The notes beneath the pieces were generated by a model, which worked only from the letters and a program-made list of their open reading frames with translations, searched no databases and was not told the DNA's origin. From positions 1-56,393 of the forward strand of contig ONJG01000070.1 of the NCBI GenBank assembly GCA_900318105.1: a DNA stretch of 56,393 nt, given 5' to 3'. Shown here one piece after another: positions 8,270 to 16,238 of the stretch; positions within the stretch are counted from its first letter, which is position 1, and the number at the start of each line of letters is the position of its first letter. The translations under genes were made by a program, and so were the position numbers. Source of the DNA: an uncultured Eubacteriales bacterium. GTDB taxonomy: Bacteria; Bacillota; Clostridia; Peptostreptococcales; Anaerovoracaceae.

Positions 8270-8755
8270 ATGAAAAAGAGTAATAAACTCACTGCGGTAT
8301 ATGCACTCATCATGGATTTACCGCTCAGCATCGTTATTACAATCATCGCACTGGCTCTTGGCGGCAATTTGTCACTCAGCTCTTTTATACCGAGTTGCAT
8401 TCTGGCATATGTCGTCACTTTTTTTGTCAACTTCATACATGCCGAGAAGTGGGGATTTGCATTTGCATCCAAGCATGCAAAACCCGGAACATTCAAATTC
8501 GGTCTTTTGCTTAATCTCGTGGTAGCAGCCGTATTTGTTGTCATTCTCGATCTTATAATGACTTACTTCGGAGTCATTATCCAGGGCGGCGGCACAATGA
8601 GTGACTACTGGAAAGCCGTAATAGGCGGATTTATTCCATGCTATGTTCCGACACTTATCATCGCAATGTTCTGGAACAACGTAGCAGACAAATGGTCCAG
8701 GCAGATCTGCAACGAGCCCGCACCTGAGATGCCGGGCGCAGCTGATCAGCAGTAA
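8270..8755 (+). CDS. Small four-helix membrane protein, function unknown
   Basis: A 161-aa hydrophobic protein with about four membrane segments in two pairs. The first pair covers about residues 7-60 (LTAVYALIMDLPLSIVITI, then CILAYVVTFFVNFI). The second covers about 76-150 (LLLNLVVAAVFVVILDLIM, then GFIPCYVPTLIIAMFWNNVA). The repeated two-helix layout recalls DUF2798-type proteins, but I cannot confirm the family. ATG 8270 has GGGAGG just upstream; a longer frame from 8240 lacks a ribosome binding site. It is the first gene after the cluster promoter, which suggests a link to the downstream redox genes, perhaps in transport or membrane anchoring. That is inference. Confidence 0.75.
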   Translation: MKKSNKLTAVYALIMDLPLSIVITIIALALGGNLSLSSFIPSCILAYVVTFFVNFIHAEKWGFAFASKHAKPGTFKFGLLLNLVVAAVFVVILDLIMTYFGVIIQGGGTMSDYWKAVIGGFIPCYVPTLIIAMFWNNVADKWSRQICNEPAPEMPGAADQQ

Positions 8756-8849
8756 CACAGTTCATATATTTGTCACATGAATATATTAAAATACTAATCG
8801 GCACAGAATTTCTTTATAAGATATTTGCATTATGCAGGAGGGATAAGTA

Positions 8850-9827
8850 ATGAAGATTCTGGGAATTTCACTGGGAACAAAAAACGGAAATAATGACACA
8901 ATGTGTAGAGTGGCTCTTGAAGAGTGCCAGAAACTCGGAGCCGAAATCGAATTCATTCATCTCTTTGACTGGGACATCCAGACATGTACAGGCTGCGTTG
9001 CCTGCTCAAGAGGACTGGTAATGGGCAAAGGAATGATCTGCACAAGAAAAGATGACTATAAGGCTCTCTATGAAAAGATGGTAGAGGCTGACGGCGTATT
9101 TATAGTAGACCCGATCTATGAATCAGGCGGGTCCGGACTCTTCCACATTGTTACGGACAGAATGGGACCGGGTCACGACACGGGAATGCTCCTCGGACTC
9201 AATGAAAAACTTATTGAACAGGGAAAAGAGCCTCTCAATCCCAGATATTTCAGACAGAAAGCAATTTCGTTCCTTGCGATCGGAGGTTCCGACTGGGCTG
9301 TAAGAACAGAGACAGACCATGCCATGCTCGCCATGAGCCCGGGCTGGAAGGTCATCGACAATGACTTCTTCTCATGGTGCAAGGATGTAATCATGCAGGA
9401 TGACAAAATTGAGAGAACAAAAGAGATGGCAAGGAATCTCGTCGAAGCCGCCCAGTACATAATCGATCACGACCTGACAATTATGGAGTCTGACAATGTC
9501 GATCTCTGGAAGGGTAAGAAAGGCGCATGCCCTCACTGCAACGGCAATGCATTTTACATCTATCCGGGCACGACGACAGCCGTATGCGAACTCTGCGGAC
9601 TGGAAGGCAAACTCGTTGAAAAAGACGGAGCTATGGTGTTCGAATTCGATCCGTCAACAGAATGGCATGCACATGACATTCTGTCCGGAAAAGCCGCTCA
9701 CGGCAAGGATATCTTTGAGAACGAGGGAAGGCTGATGAACCTCTTCAAAGATCCGGAGTTCATAGCGCGCAAGGAGCACTACACAAGCGTGATCGAGCCG
9801 ACTCCTTCACCTTCAAAAGGTAAATAG
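8850..9827 (+). CDS. Isf-like iron-sulfur flavoprotein / NADPH-dependent FMN reductase family with zinc ribbon
   Basis: A 325-aa flavodoxin-fold protein. The N-terminus MKILGISLGTKNGNND is the FMN phosphate loop of the NADPH-dependent FMN reductase family. The cysteines C46, C49, C52 and C64 (in CTGCVAC and the following loop) resemble the compact cluster motif of iron-sulfur flavoproteins (Isf). A C-terminal zinc-ribbon-like region has C227/C230 and C246/C249. Isf proteins pass electrons between ferredoxin and FMN in anaerobes. The start has GGAGGG nine bases upstream. The next gene follows after 90 bases containing a large inverted repeat. The tail after residue 220 is unusual for the family. 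The substrate is unknown. Confidence 0.8.
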   Translation: MKILGISLGTKNGNNDTMCRVALEECQKLGAEIEFIHLFDWDIQTCTGCVACSRGLVMGKGMICTRKDDYKALYEKMVEADGVFIVDPIYESGGSGLFHIVTDRMGPGHDTGMLLGLNEKLIEQGKEPLNPRYFRQKAISFLAIGGSDWAVRTETDHAMLAMSPGWKVIDNDFFSWCKDVIMQDDKIERTKEMARNLVEAAQYIIDHDLTIMESDNVDLWKGKKGACPHCNGNAFYIYPGTTTAVCELCGLEGKLVEKDGAMVFEFDPSTEWHAHDILSGKAAHGKDIFENEGRLMNLFKDPEFIARKEHYTSVIEPTPSPSKGK

Positions 9828-9851
9828 AACTTAATATGCTACAATAGTTAT

Positions 9852-9889
9852 ATTCTGCGGACATAGGATTAATTCCTTGTCCGTAGAAT
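9852..9889. repeat. Imperfect 19-base inverted repeat in the cluster
   Basis: Arms 9852-9870 and 9871-9889 pair at 15 Watson-Crick and 2 G-T positions of 19. No T-run follows, so it is not a standard terminator. It could be an operator, an RNA-stabilising hairpin, or a processing site between the flavoprotein and EthD-like genes. Confidence 0.5.
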
Positions 9890-9917
9890 GGCATTTGATA
9901 AAAGAAAGGATAGCAAG

Positions 9918-10793
9918 ATGAACAGACCTGAATTTTATCCTGTAAGATCTCTTATATTCGTAGATCTCGCTCATGAAGATTACAGAATCAAGCTTGAGAA
10001 CTGGCTGTACAGATATCATGTACCCGACAGCATATCCCAGTTTGGTCCTTATGTCAGCAAATATGCATTTTATCCTGCACTTCCGACTCCGCCGGGCGGC
10101 GAGAGATTCGGTACTGTCAGGATGCAGATGACAGAGCATTACTGGCTCGCAAATCCCAACGATGTGGCATTTGCCGGTGATCATCACAAGATTCTTACCG
10201 AGTACTTTCCGACGGATGTTCTCGTCTGGCAGAATAATATTCCCGATCATGGACATTCACACAGCATAGATAAGTCAGAGGAAGTAAATATCGAGGGAGA
10301 TGACGCAAGATCAACCAAAGGAGATGAGTCTGCAGGTACTGTTCCTTTCATCTTCGCATTCATACCGGTATGGTGGGAGGAAGACTTCAAAGGAGAAGGA
10401 CGCACTGTAGAGGACGGACCTAACTACAGATGGCAGTTTGTTGTTAAATATCCCGAAGGCGTGAGTGCGGAAGAAGGGGATAAATGGCTCAGGGAAGAGT
10501 TCATACCCGCATGGACGTCACATGACGGCTGCACACGCTGCGTGTCCAGCAAAATCAAAAAGGAAGTTAACAACTGCGAATTCGACCGCGTTGTTGAAAT
10601 GTGGTTTGAATGCCAGACTGCATGGGTAGATGCATGCAAGGATGCTGCAAAGAAATGCGCTAAACCGGCATGGGCAGAAACAGAAGACTTCCCATACTTC
10701 AAGAAATCATACGGTATAAGCGGAATATTCCTCTCAGACTACGCAAGGTCGGATAATCTGCAGCAGTACCACGGATATATTACAATGAGATAA
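9918..10793 (+). CDS. EthD-like dimeric alpha+beta barrel protein, function unknown
   Basis: A 291-aa soluble protein that I read as two ferredoxin-like alpha+beta units. The first begins RSLIFVDLAHEDYRIKLENWL with the ...YRYHVPD segment; the second covers about residues 130-240 (TVPFIFAFIPVWWEEDF, then WQFVVKYPEGVSAEEG). This layout recalls EthD and related dimeric barrels that act on small aromatic or quinone-like molecules, but the match is by pattern only. His/Asp-rich stretches (DHGHSHSID, GDHH) may bind metal. ATG 9918 follows AAAGGA; a frame from 9888 lacks a site. The propeller gene starts 15 bases later, so the two are almost surely co-translated. Confidence 0.6.
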   Translation: MNRPEFYPVRSLIFVDLAHEDYRIKLENWLYRYHVPDSISQFGPYVSKYAFYPALPTPPGGERFGTVRMQMTEHYWLANPNDVAFAGDHHKILTEYFPTDVLVWQNNIPDHGHSHSIDKSEEVNIEGDDARSTKGDESAGTVPFIFAFIPVWWEEDFKGEGRTVEDGPNYRWQFVVKYPEGVSAEEGDKWLREEFIPAWTSHDGCTRCVSSKIKKEVNNCEFDRVVEMWFECQTAWVDACKDAAKKCAKPAWAETEDFPYFKKSYGISGIFLSDYARSDNLQQYHGYITMR

Positions 10794-10808
10794 CATACGG
10801 AGAGATTA

Positions 10809-12200
10809 ATGGGCAAAGGAAAATATTTTTATTCAAAAGGAGAAGGAAACGACGGATACATAAAGAATCTGGAAGTTCTTTCATTTTGTGAAATGGACGG
10901 AACTTGCGGAATGTTCCAGATGGCACTGTATCGCACCGAATCCGGCCGATATTTGCTCTATGGCGCATGTTTTGCGGCAGGTCCGGCCGGAGTAGGCATC
11001 ATGATAAGCGATGTCACAGATCCGAAAAATCCGGTATTTATCAAAAAGTGGCTTCCGTTTGACATTGAGGAGTATCCGACAACATCCATTCCGAAATTAC
11101 AGATTGCAGATGACAAACTTGTTTTTGCTCTTACATCAGGCAGCGGACCTTCGGTTCTTGTAGGTGACAGAGCCAAGATGAAATGCATGCAGGGCATCAT
11201 GGTATGCGATCTTAAGAAAGATCCTGAGAATCCGGAAATTCTCGGATACTGGGACTGCGGAGTTCCTTATTCCATGGGAGTTCACAGATTCATGTATAAC
11301 GGCGGAGACTATGTGCATCTCTCGGCCGAGGCTGATGAGCACGAGGGCATGATATACAGAATAGTCAATATAGCAGATCCCGCCAACATGTATGAAGTAG
11401 GTCGCTGGTGGGCACCTCATCAGTATATATACGGAGTTCCTGGCCGCGAAGTGGATCATTCCGCGCCGCATGTACCCGATTTCATGGATAAAGGCTGGAT
11501 GCACGGACCTCCGTTTGTTATGGGAGATAAAGCATATCTCGGTTACGGCGGAGACGGTCTTTATGTGCTTGATGTATCGGATTTCACAAGACCAAAAGCA
11601 CTCGGACAGCTTAAATTCATGCCTGCGTTTTCCAGCAGACTTGCAGGCGCAAGGACGCATACCGCGCTTCCTCTTAAGGGCAGGGATCTTTGCGTTGTGA
11701 CCAACGAGGGAGAGAGATTCGGCTTTATAAAGGACGGAGTTGTCAAAGAAGCACAGGCTATGAATAATATTCATATGGTCGATGTTTCAGACCCGGCAAA
11801 CCCCGTTTTGATAGCTGAGTTCCCATATCCTGAGGTTCCGGAAGATTTCCCGGCTCCGAACTTCAATGTAGTCGGACTGGCTGAAGGCTCAAAGGGCGGA
11901 CCATTCGGACCGCACAATCTGCATGAACCGATGGATGGAAAGCCATGGCTTGAGCAGAGAACGGATGTGGTCTATGACTGCTACTTCCAGGCCGGACTCA
12001 GAATATATGATGTTTCGGATCCGTTCTACATCAAGGAAAAGGCATATTTCATACCGCCGAATCCTACCAAGAAATTCTTCCCGTTCCCGGGACCGATGAT
12101 GGCCATGACAGAAGATGTTGTTGTGGATGATCGCGGAAATATTATAATAGATGCTAACAGCGACGGATTTTATATCCTGAGAAAAACTTACGAGGACTGA
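10809..12200 (+). CDS. LVIVD-repeat beta-propeller protein, function unknown
   Basis: A 463-aa protein with six LVIVD-type repeats, each ending in a D(V/I)xDPxxP-like turn: about residues 68-75 (DVTDPKNP), 133-142, 165-174, 224-233 (LDVSDFTRPK), 304-313 (VDVSDPANPV) and 360-369 (YDVSDPFYIK). This is a beta-propeller. There is no signal peptide, so it is probably cytoplasmic, whereas many LVIVD proteins are exported. The segment GPFGPHNLHEPM and several His/Trp-rich loops (WWAPHQYIYGVPGREVDHS) could form a metal or ligand site. GGAGAG precedes ATG 10809. It is paired with the EthD-like gene. The reaction, if any, is unknown. Confidence 0.75.
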   Translation: MGKGKYFYSKGEGNDGYIKNLEVLSFCEMDGTCGMFQMALYRTESGRYLLYGACFAAGPAGVGIMISDVTDPKNPVFIKKWLPFDIEEYPTTSIPKLQIADDKLVFALTSGSGPSVLVGDRAKMKCMQGIMVCDLKKDPENPEILGYWDCGVPYSMGVHRFMYNGGDYVHLSAEADEHEGMIYRIVNIADPANMYEVGRWWAPHQYIYGVPGREVDHSAPHVPDFMDKGWMHGPPFVMGDKAYLGYGGDGLYVLDVSDFTRPKALGQLKFMPAFSSRLAGARTHTALPLKGRDLCVVTNEGERFGFIKDGVVKEAQAMNNIHMVDVSDPANPVLIAEFPYPEVPEDFPAPNFNVVGLAEGSKGGPFGPHNLHEPMDGKPWLEQRTDVVYDCYFQAGLRIYDVSDPFYIKEKAYFIPPNPTKKFFPFPGPMMAMTEDVVVDDRGNIIIDANSDGFYILRKTYED

Positions 12201-12220
12201 TCGGCAAACGGAGATTAAAC

Positions 12221-12922
12221 ATGGGACTGTTTTATGAGTCGGACAAGAGCTTTGAAGAACTGATGAACGAAAAGAAGAATTTTGTTTTTATCGGTGAAGC
12301 AGGCTCGGGAAAAAGTGAGATTGCACTTAATATTGCGCATAAACTCGCAAATATGAGCGACAGGAAAGTCGATCTCTTCGATCTCGATCAGACCAAGCCG
12401 CTGTACAGATCGCGGGACATGCAGGCTGACTTCGAGGGGAAAGGCGTCAGCATTCATTATCAGGATCAGTATCTGGATGCGCCGGTCATGGTCGGCGGAG
12501 TCAGAGTGTCGCTTGTAAGCGACAATTATACTCTGCTCGATATAGGGGGCGGTCATCAGGCAGCGAAGTTTGCCGGAGCATATTCCGATCTTCTGAGCAA
12601 AGATGATTCCGTTCCTGTATACATAGTAAATCCATACAGACCGTGGACCAAAAGCGTGGATGCCATAGATGCCACAATGAAACACATACTCGGTTCCATG
12701 AGACTCGATCATATTTATTTACTGGGAAATCCCAATCTCGGATATTCCACCAATGTTAACGAATTCATGGAAGGTCTGAAGAAGATAGATGAGCTGTTTG
12801 ACGGATATACCGATGTCAACAGTCTCTGCGTAAACAGGGGTATTTATGATGATGTCAGTAAACTTACAGACAAAAATCTGATCCCCATAGATCTTTTCCT
12901 GACCTATTCATGGGTTGACTGA
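12221..12922 (+). CDS. P-loop ATPase, function unknown
   Basis: A 233-aa nucleotide-binding protein. The Walker A is GEAGSGKS (25-32). An Asp-containing strand VDLFDLDQTKPLYRSRD follows at about 49-65, and a Walker B-like strand YTLLDIGGGH at about 105-114. The fold suggests the SIMIBI/MinD-like class, whose members often act as metallochaperones or maturation factors. ATG 12221 has CGGAGA nine bases before it. It lies 20 bases after the propeller gene and 39 bases before vorD, so it may help assemble or activate one of the cluster enzymes. That role is inference. Confidence 0.7.
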   Translation: MGLFYESDKSFEELMNEKKNFVFIGEAGSGKSEIALNIAHKLANMSDRKVDLFDLDQTKPLYRSRDMQADFEGKGVSIHYQDQYLDAPVMVGGVRVSLVSDNYTLLDIGGGHQAAKFAGAYSDLLSKDDSVPVYIVNPYRPWTKSVDAIDATMKHILGSMRLDHIYLLGNPNLGYSTNVNEFMEGLKKIDELFDGYTDVNSLCVNRGIYDDVSKLTDKNLIPIDLFLTYSWVD

Positions 12923-12961
12923 ATAACAGATATTGTACGTTTTAACTAAGGAGGGAAATTA

Positions 12962-13165
12962 ATGGCAAGAATCGAAATTACAGCTGAGGCTTGCAAATCA
13001 TGCTCCTACTGCGTTATCTCATGCCCCAAAAAGTGCATTGAGATAGGCGAAAAGGTAAACTCCAAAGGTTACCTCTATGCTACTTCCGCAAGACCTGAGG
13101 ACTGCATCGGATGTGCGATGTGCGCTCAGATCTGCCCGGAATCGGCCATAGAGGTCTGGAGATAG
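12962..13165 (+). CDS. vorD: 2-oxoacid:ferredoxin oxidoreductase, 4Fe-4S (delta) subunit
   Basis: A 67-aa ferredoxin-like subunit with two [4Fe-4S] motifs: CKSCSYCVISCPKKC (from residue 11) and CIGCAMCAQICPE (from about 48). It passes electrons from the TPP-bound intermediate to external ferredoxin. It starts after a strong AAGGAGG. The order delta-alpha-beta-gamma with vorB 13 bases downstream is the usual VorDBAC/KorDABC arrangement. The exact 2-oxoacid (branched chain, 2-oxoglutarate or other) cannot be told from sequence, so the symbol is tentative. Confidence 0.88.
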   Translation: MARIEITAEACKSCSYCVISCPKKCIEIGEKVNSKGYLYATSARPEDCIGCAMCAQICPESAIEVWR

Positions 13166-13178
13166 AAAGGGGGATGAA

Positions 13179-14258
13179 ATGGCAGAACGTGTATTTATGA
13201 AAGGCACTGAGGCTATAGCCGAGGCTGCAGTGAGGGCAGGATGCCGCTTTTTTGCAGGATATCCGATTACACCTCAAAACGAAATTCCAGAATATATGGC
13301 CAGAAGACTTCCTGAAGTCGGAGGTTCTTTTGTACAGGGAGAAAGCGAAGTTGCTTCCGTTAATATGCTTTACGGCGCCGCATCGACCGGTATCAGAGCT
13401 ATGAGCTCATCCTCTTCATGCGGTATTTCATTATATAGTGAAGGCGTCTCATACTGCGCTTCAGCACGTATACCTATGGTATATGTAAATGTGCAAAGAG
13501 GCGGCCCGGGAATCGGAGCAATTCAGCCTGCCCAGCAGGATTATCTGCAGGCCACAAAGGCATCCGGTAACGGCGGATTCAGGATGATAGTGCTTGCTCC
13601 TGACTCAGTTCAGGAATGCGTGGATATGGTATATGAGGCCTTTGATCTGGCTGAGAGAGATCAGAACCCCGTTCTTGTCCTCACAGACGGCGTAATGGGC
13701 ACGATGATGGAGCCTGTTGTGCTTCCTGAAATGAAGACAGATAAAGAACTAGAGGAATGCAGAGCGAAATTCCTGCCAAGAGCCATAATCGGACATCCTC
13801 TCGGACAGCAGGCCACATGCAGACCGGGCTCTGTAGGAGACGGACAAGAACAGGAAAACATCAAGGCTTCCGCCATGTATGAAACATGGGATAAAGACAT
13901 CAGAGTCGAAGAATACATGATGGATGATGCCGAGATAGTATTTGCCGCTTATGGTATCTCCGCAAGAATTTCAAGAGCAGTAATCAGGGAACTGAGAAAA
14001 GAAGGCATCAAAGCAGGAATGATCAGACCGATAACAATATCACCGTTCCCGTATGATGCATTCAGGAATCTCGACTTTAACAGAATAAAGGGTATTATAG
14101 ACGTTGAGATGTCCATACCTGCCCAGATGAGATGGGATATAGACTATGCCATCCAGGGAAAATGCCCGGTAAAAGAGATTCTGAGATCCGGCGGACAGCT
14201 TCTCACAAATGACCAGGTTATGGCAGGTGCGAAGGAATTCATAAAGGAGGTGCTGTAA
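13179..14258 (+). CDS. vorB: 2-oxoacid:ferredoxin oxidoreductase alpha subunit (VorB-like)
   Basis: Alpha subunit (359 aa), giving the pyrimidine-binding part of the TPP site and the substrate pocket. Recognisable segments are MKGTEAIAEAAVRAGCRFF, GYPITPQNEIPEYMA, QGESEVASVNMLYGA and MSSSSSCGISLYSEG, which closely match proteins called 3-methyl-2-oxobutanoate dehydrogenase subunit VorB. With vorD, vorA and vorC it would oxidatively decarboxylate a 2-oxoacid to acyl-CoA and CO2, reducing ferredoxin. The stop overlaps the start of vorA (TAATG). Branched-chain specificity is only the database habit for this family. Confidence 0.92.
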   Translation: MAERVFMKGTEAIAEAAVRAGCRFFAGYPITPQNEIPEYMARRLPEVGGSFVQGESEVASVNMLYGAASTGIRAMSSSSSCGISLYSEGVSYCASARIPMVYVNVQRGGPGIGAIQPAQQDYLQATKASGNGGFRMIVLAPDSVQECVDMVYEAFDLAERDQNPVLVLTDGVMGTMMEPVVLPEMKTDKELEECRAKFLPRAIIGHPLGQQATCRPGSVGDGQEQENIKASAMYETWDKDIRVEEYMMDDAEIVFAAYGISARISRAVIRELRKEGIKAGMIRPITISPFPYDAFRNLDFNRIKGIIDVEMSIPAQMRWDIDYAIQGKCPVKEILRSGGQLLTNDQVMAGAKEFIKEVL

Positions 14259-15019
14259 TGGCTGAAGAGAAAAAAGTCTACACCAGGACAAAAGGCATAC
14301 TTCCGGATACAGTATCCGGATTCTGCCCGGGCTGCATGCACAGCACAGTACATAAAATCATAGGCGAAGCAGCAGAAGAACTCGGACAGCTCGATAATCT
14401 CGTAAGAGTTGAGGGCGTAGGATGCTGCGGACTCGGTCAATTCTATGTATCATGCGATGAGACAATCGCAGCTCACGGAAGAGCAGGCGCCGTAGCAACA
14501 GGAATTAAGAGATCTTCCCCGAATTCACTTGTATATACATATCAGGGAGACGGAGATCTCGCTGCAATCGGTCTTGCAGAGACCATGTCTGCAGCAAACA
14601 GGGGAGAGAACTTCACCGTAATCTTCATTAATAACGGAATTTACGGCATGACGGGAGGTCAGATGGCACCTACAACTCTTGTAGGCATGAAATCCACTAC
14701 ATCTCCGGCAGGCCGTAATCCGGAGGAGCACGGTTATCCGATGCACATGAGCGAGATTCTTAATCAGCTCACAGCTCCTTACTATATCGAAAGAGTAAGC
14801 TGCGATACGCCTCAGAATGTAATCAAAGCCCGTAATGCAATTAAAAAGGCATTTCAGTATCAGCTGGATGGAAAAGGCTATTCAATAGTTGAGATAGTTA
14901 CAACCTGTCCGACGAACTGGGGCATGGATCCGATTAAATCGCTGGATTTCCTGAGAGAGAATATGTTCAAGGAATATCCTCTCGGTGTATTCAGAGACGG
15001 CGGAGAAAAGAAGCAATAG
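14258..15019 (+). CDS. vorA: 2-oxoacid:ferredoxin oxidoreductase beta subunit (TPP-binding)
   Basis: Beta subunit (253 aa) holding the TPP diphosphate site. The TPP motif is GDGDLAAIG with the partner NNGIYGMTGGQ; conserved cysteines are in FCPGCMHS and GVGCCGLGQFY. It shares one base with the vorB stop (TAATG junction), with AAGGAGG just inside vorB, so alpha and beta are translated in step. vorC begins nine bases after the stop. The catalytic chemistry is thiamine-dependent decarboxylation with ferredoxin as acceptor. Confidence 0.93.
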   Translation: MAEEKKVYTRTKGILPDTVSGFCPGCMHSTVHKIIGEAAEELGQLDNLVRVEGVGCCGLGQFYVSCDETIAAHGRAGAVATGIKRSSPNSLVYTYQGDGDLAAIGLAETMSAANRGENFTVIFINNGIYGMTGGQMAPTTLVGMKSTTSPAGRNPEEHGYPMHMSEILNQLTAPYYIERVSCDTPQNVIKARNAIKKAFQYQLDGKGYSIVEIVTTCPTNWGMDPIKSLDFLRENMFKEYPLGVFRDGGEKKQ

Positions 15020-15028
15020 GAGGGCGCT

Positions 15029-15577
15029 ATGGAAAGAAATCTTATGATCGCCGGATTCGGCGGACAGGGAGTTATGACTATGGGCAAACTCCTGGCAGAA
15101 GCCACTTCTCAGGCTACTGACCTCAATGTGACATTCTTCCCGTCATACGGAGCTGCCATGAGAGGCGGTACGGCAAACTGCTATGTTGTTATATCCGATG
15201 AAGAAATAGGAGCACCTGTAAGCTACAATCTGGAGGACCTTGTTGTAATGAACGGTCCGTCGCTTCACAAGTTCCTGCCGAACCTCAAACCGGGCGGAAA
15301 TCTCTTTGTGAACAGCACGATAGTAACAGACCCGATTGACAGGGACGATATCAATATAATCAAGGCTCCTGTAACACAGATGGCCATTGATATTAAAAAT
15401 GAAAGGGCACTAAATGTTATAATGCTGGGCGTTTATGTGGGCGCAACCGATGCGGTTCCGGAAGATGTAATAATCAAGGGAATAGAGCATAAATTCGCTG
15501 CAAAGGAAAAGCTTATCGCACCGAATGTAGAAGCCTTCAAGATGGGGCTTGAGATCGGCAGACAGCAGAAAGCATAA
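15029..15577 (+). CDS. vorC: 2-oxoacid:ferredoxin oxidoreductase gamma subunit
   Basis: Gamma subunit (182 aa). The start IAGFGGQGVMTMGKLLAEA and the stretch SYGAAMRGGTANCYVVISDE are hallmarks of the 2-oxoacid:acceptor oxidoreductase gamma family, which supplies the CoA-binding domain. AGGAGGG lies five bases before ATG. It is the last gene of the redox cluster and is followed by a strong terminator at 15605-15640. Confidence 0.93.
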   Translation: MERNLMIAGFGGQGVMTMGKLLAEATSQATDLNVTFFPSYGAAMRGGTANCYVVISDEEIGAPVSYNLEDLVVMNGPSLHKFLPNLKPGGNLFVNSTIVTDPIDRDDINIIKAPVTQMAIDIKNERALNVIMLGVYVGATDAVPEDVIIKGIEHKFAAKEKLIAPNVEAFKMGLEIGRQQKA

Positions 15578-15604
15578 TAATTGTCCTTATTTAAAAAGGC
15601 GGAT

Positions 15605-15640
15605 AACAGAGCAGTGGGGCATTCTCACTGCTCTGTTTTT
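15605..15640 (+). terminator. Strong terminator closing the vorDBAC cluster
   Basis: A perfect 12-base stem AACAGAGCAGTG (15605-15616) / CACTGCTCTGTT (15626-15637) with a nine-base loop, ending in five T. It marks the 3' end of the cluster transcript. Confidence 0.92.
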
Positions 15641-15650
15641 GCTGTATAAT
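15622..15650 (+). promoter_or_regulatory. Candidate promoter overlapping the vor terminator
   Basis: TATAAT at 15645-15650, with TTCTCA (4 of 6 match to TTGACA) 17 bases upstream at 15622-15627 inside the terminator arm. Transcription would begin only about eight bases before the TTG at 15665, consistent with the absence of a Shine-Dalgarno for the next gene. Confidence 0.4.
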
Positions 15651-15664
15651 GAATATAAACAGTA

Positions 15665-16225
15665 TTGGTTAACGGTAATTTATTATTGAAAAATAAGCGT
15701 TTATTTTACAACTTAACAAGAATATTTCTCATCCTGACAGAATGCACTGCAGTAGTTTTGTGCTGTGCCGTAATTACTGTATTTTCACAGGAAAATGTAC
15801 TGGACAGGCTGGTTAATAATACCGGTGATTTATTCATAACGAACATAGATTCAGGAACAATGGAGATTGCTGCCGTAAATGCAGTAGAGGAGTATGAGGA
15901 GTATCTTGAATCCATCAGATGGAAAGGTCCGGTTCTTTCAAGGAGCAAAGGTACGGTAATAGGTCCGTCAGGTAAGGAAACTTATTATAACCTCAATATG
16001 GACGGCGTAGTCAGTATAATGCGTCGCATGGGTAATAATGATGAGTACTGGGTCAGAGAAGATGGTTGCAAAATGCTCGGAGACTATATCATGGTAGCAG
16101 CCAATCTGAACCTGCGTCCGAGAGGATCAATTGTTGAAACTTCGCTTGGAAAAGCCATAGTGTGTGATACAGGCACGTTTGCCAGGAGGAATCCTACTCA
16201 GATAGACGTTGCTGTTACATGGTGA
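15665..16225 (+). CDS. Membrane-anchored double-psi-barrel (3D/RlpA-like) protein
   Basis: Up to 186 aa: an N-terminal membrane anchor (about residues 14-40), a linker, then a C-terminal domain. The segment LNLRPRGSIVETSLGKAIVCDTG (about 148-170) followed by QIDVAVTW looks like the 3D/RlpA-type double-psi beta-barrel: a lGtxv...DtG...iDv pattern with Asp168. Such domains occur in cell-wall lytic enzymes. The start is uncertain: no ATG or Shine-Dalgarno is visible near the 5' end, only TTG at 15665 and again at 15686. It lies just downstream of a terminator with its own TATAAT and is followed by another membrane gene. Confidence 0.65.
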   Translation: MVNGNLLLKNKRLFYNLTRIFLILTECTAVVLCCAVITVFSQENVLDRLVNNTGDLFITNIDSGTMEIAAVNAVEEYEEYLESIRWKGPVLSRSKGTVIGPSGKETYYNLNMDGVVSIMRRMGNNDEYWVREDGCKMLGDYIMVAANLNLRPRGSIVETSLGKAIVCDTGTFARRNPTQIDVAVTW

Positions 16226-16238
16226 TGCATTAATTATT

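Noticed and set aside
15649-15672. Seven-codon leader peptide ATG...TAA before the double-psi-barrel gene
   Set aside because: The ATG overlaps the -10 element and no ribosome site is visible, so it probably is not transcribed or translated.
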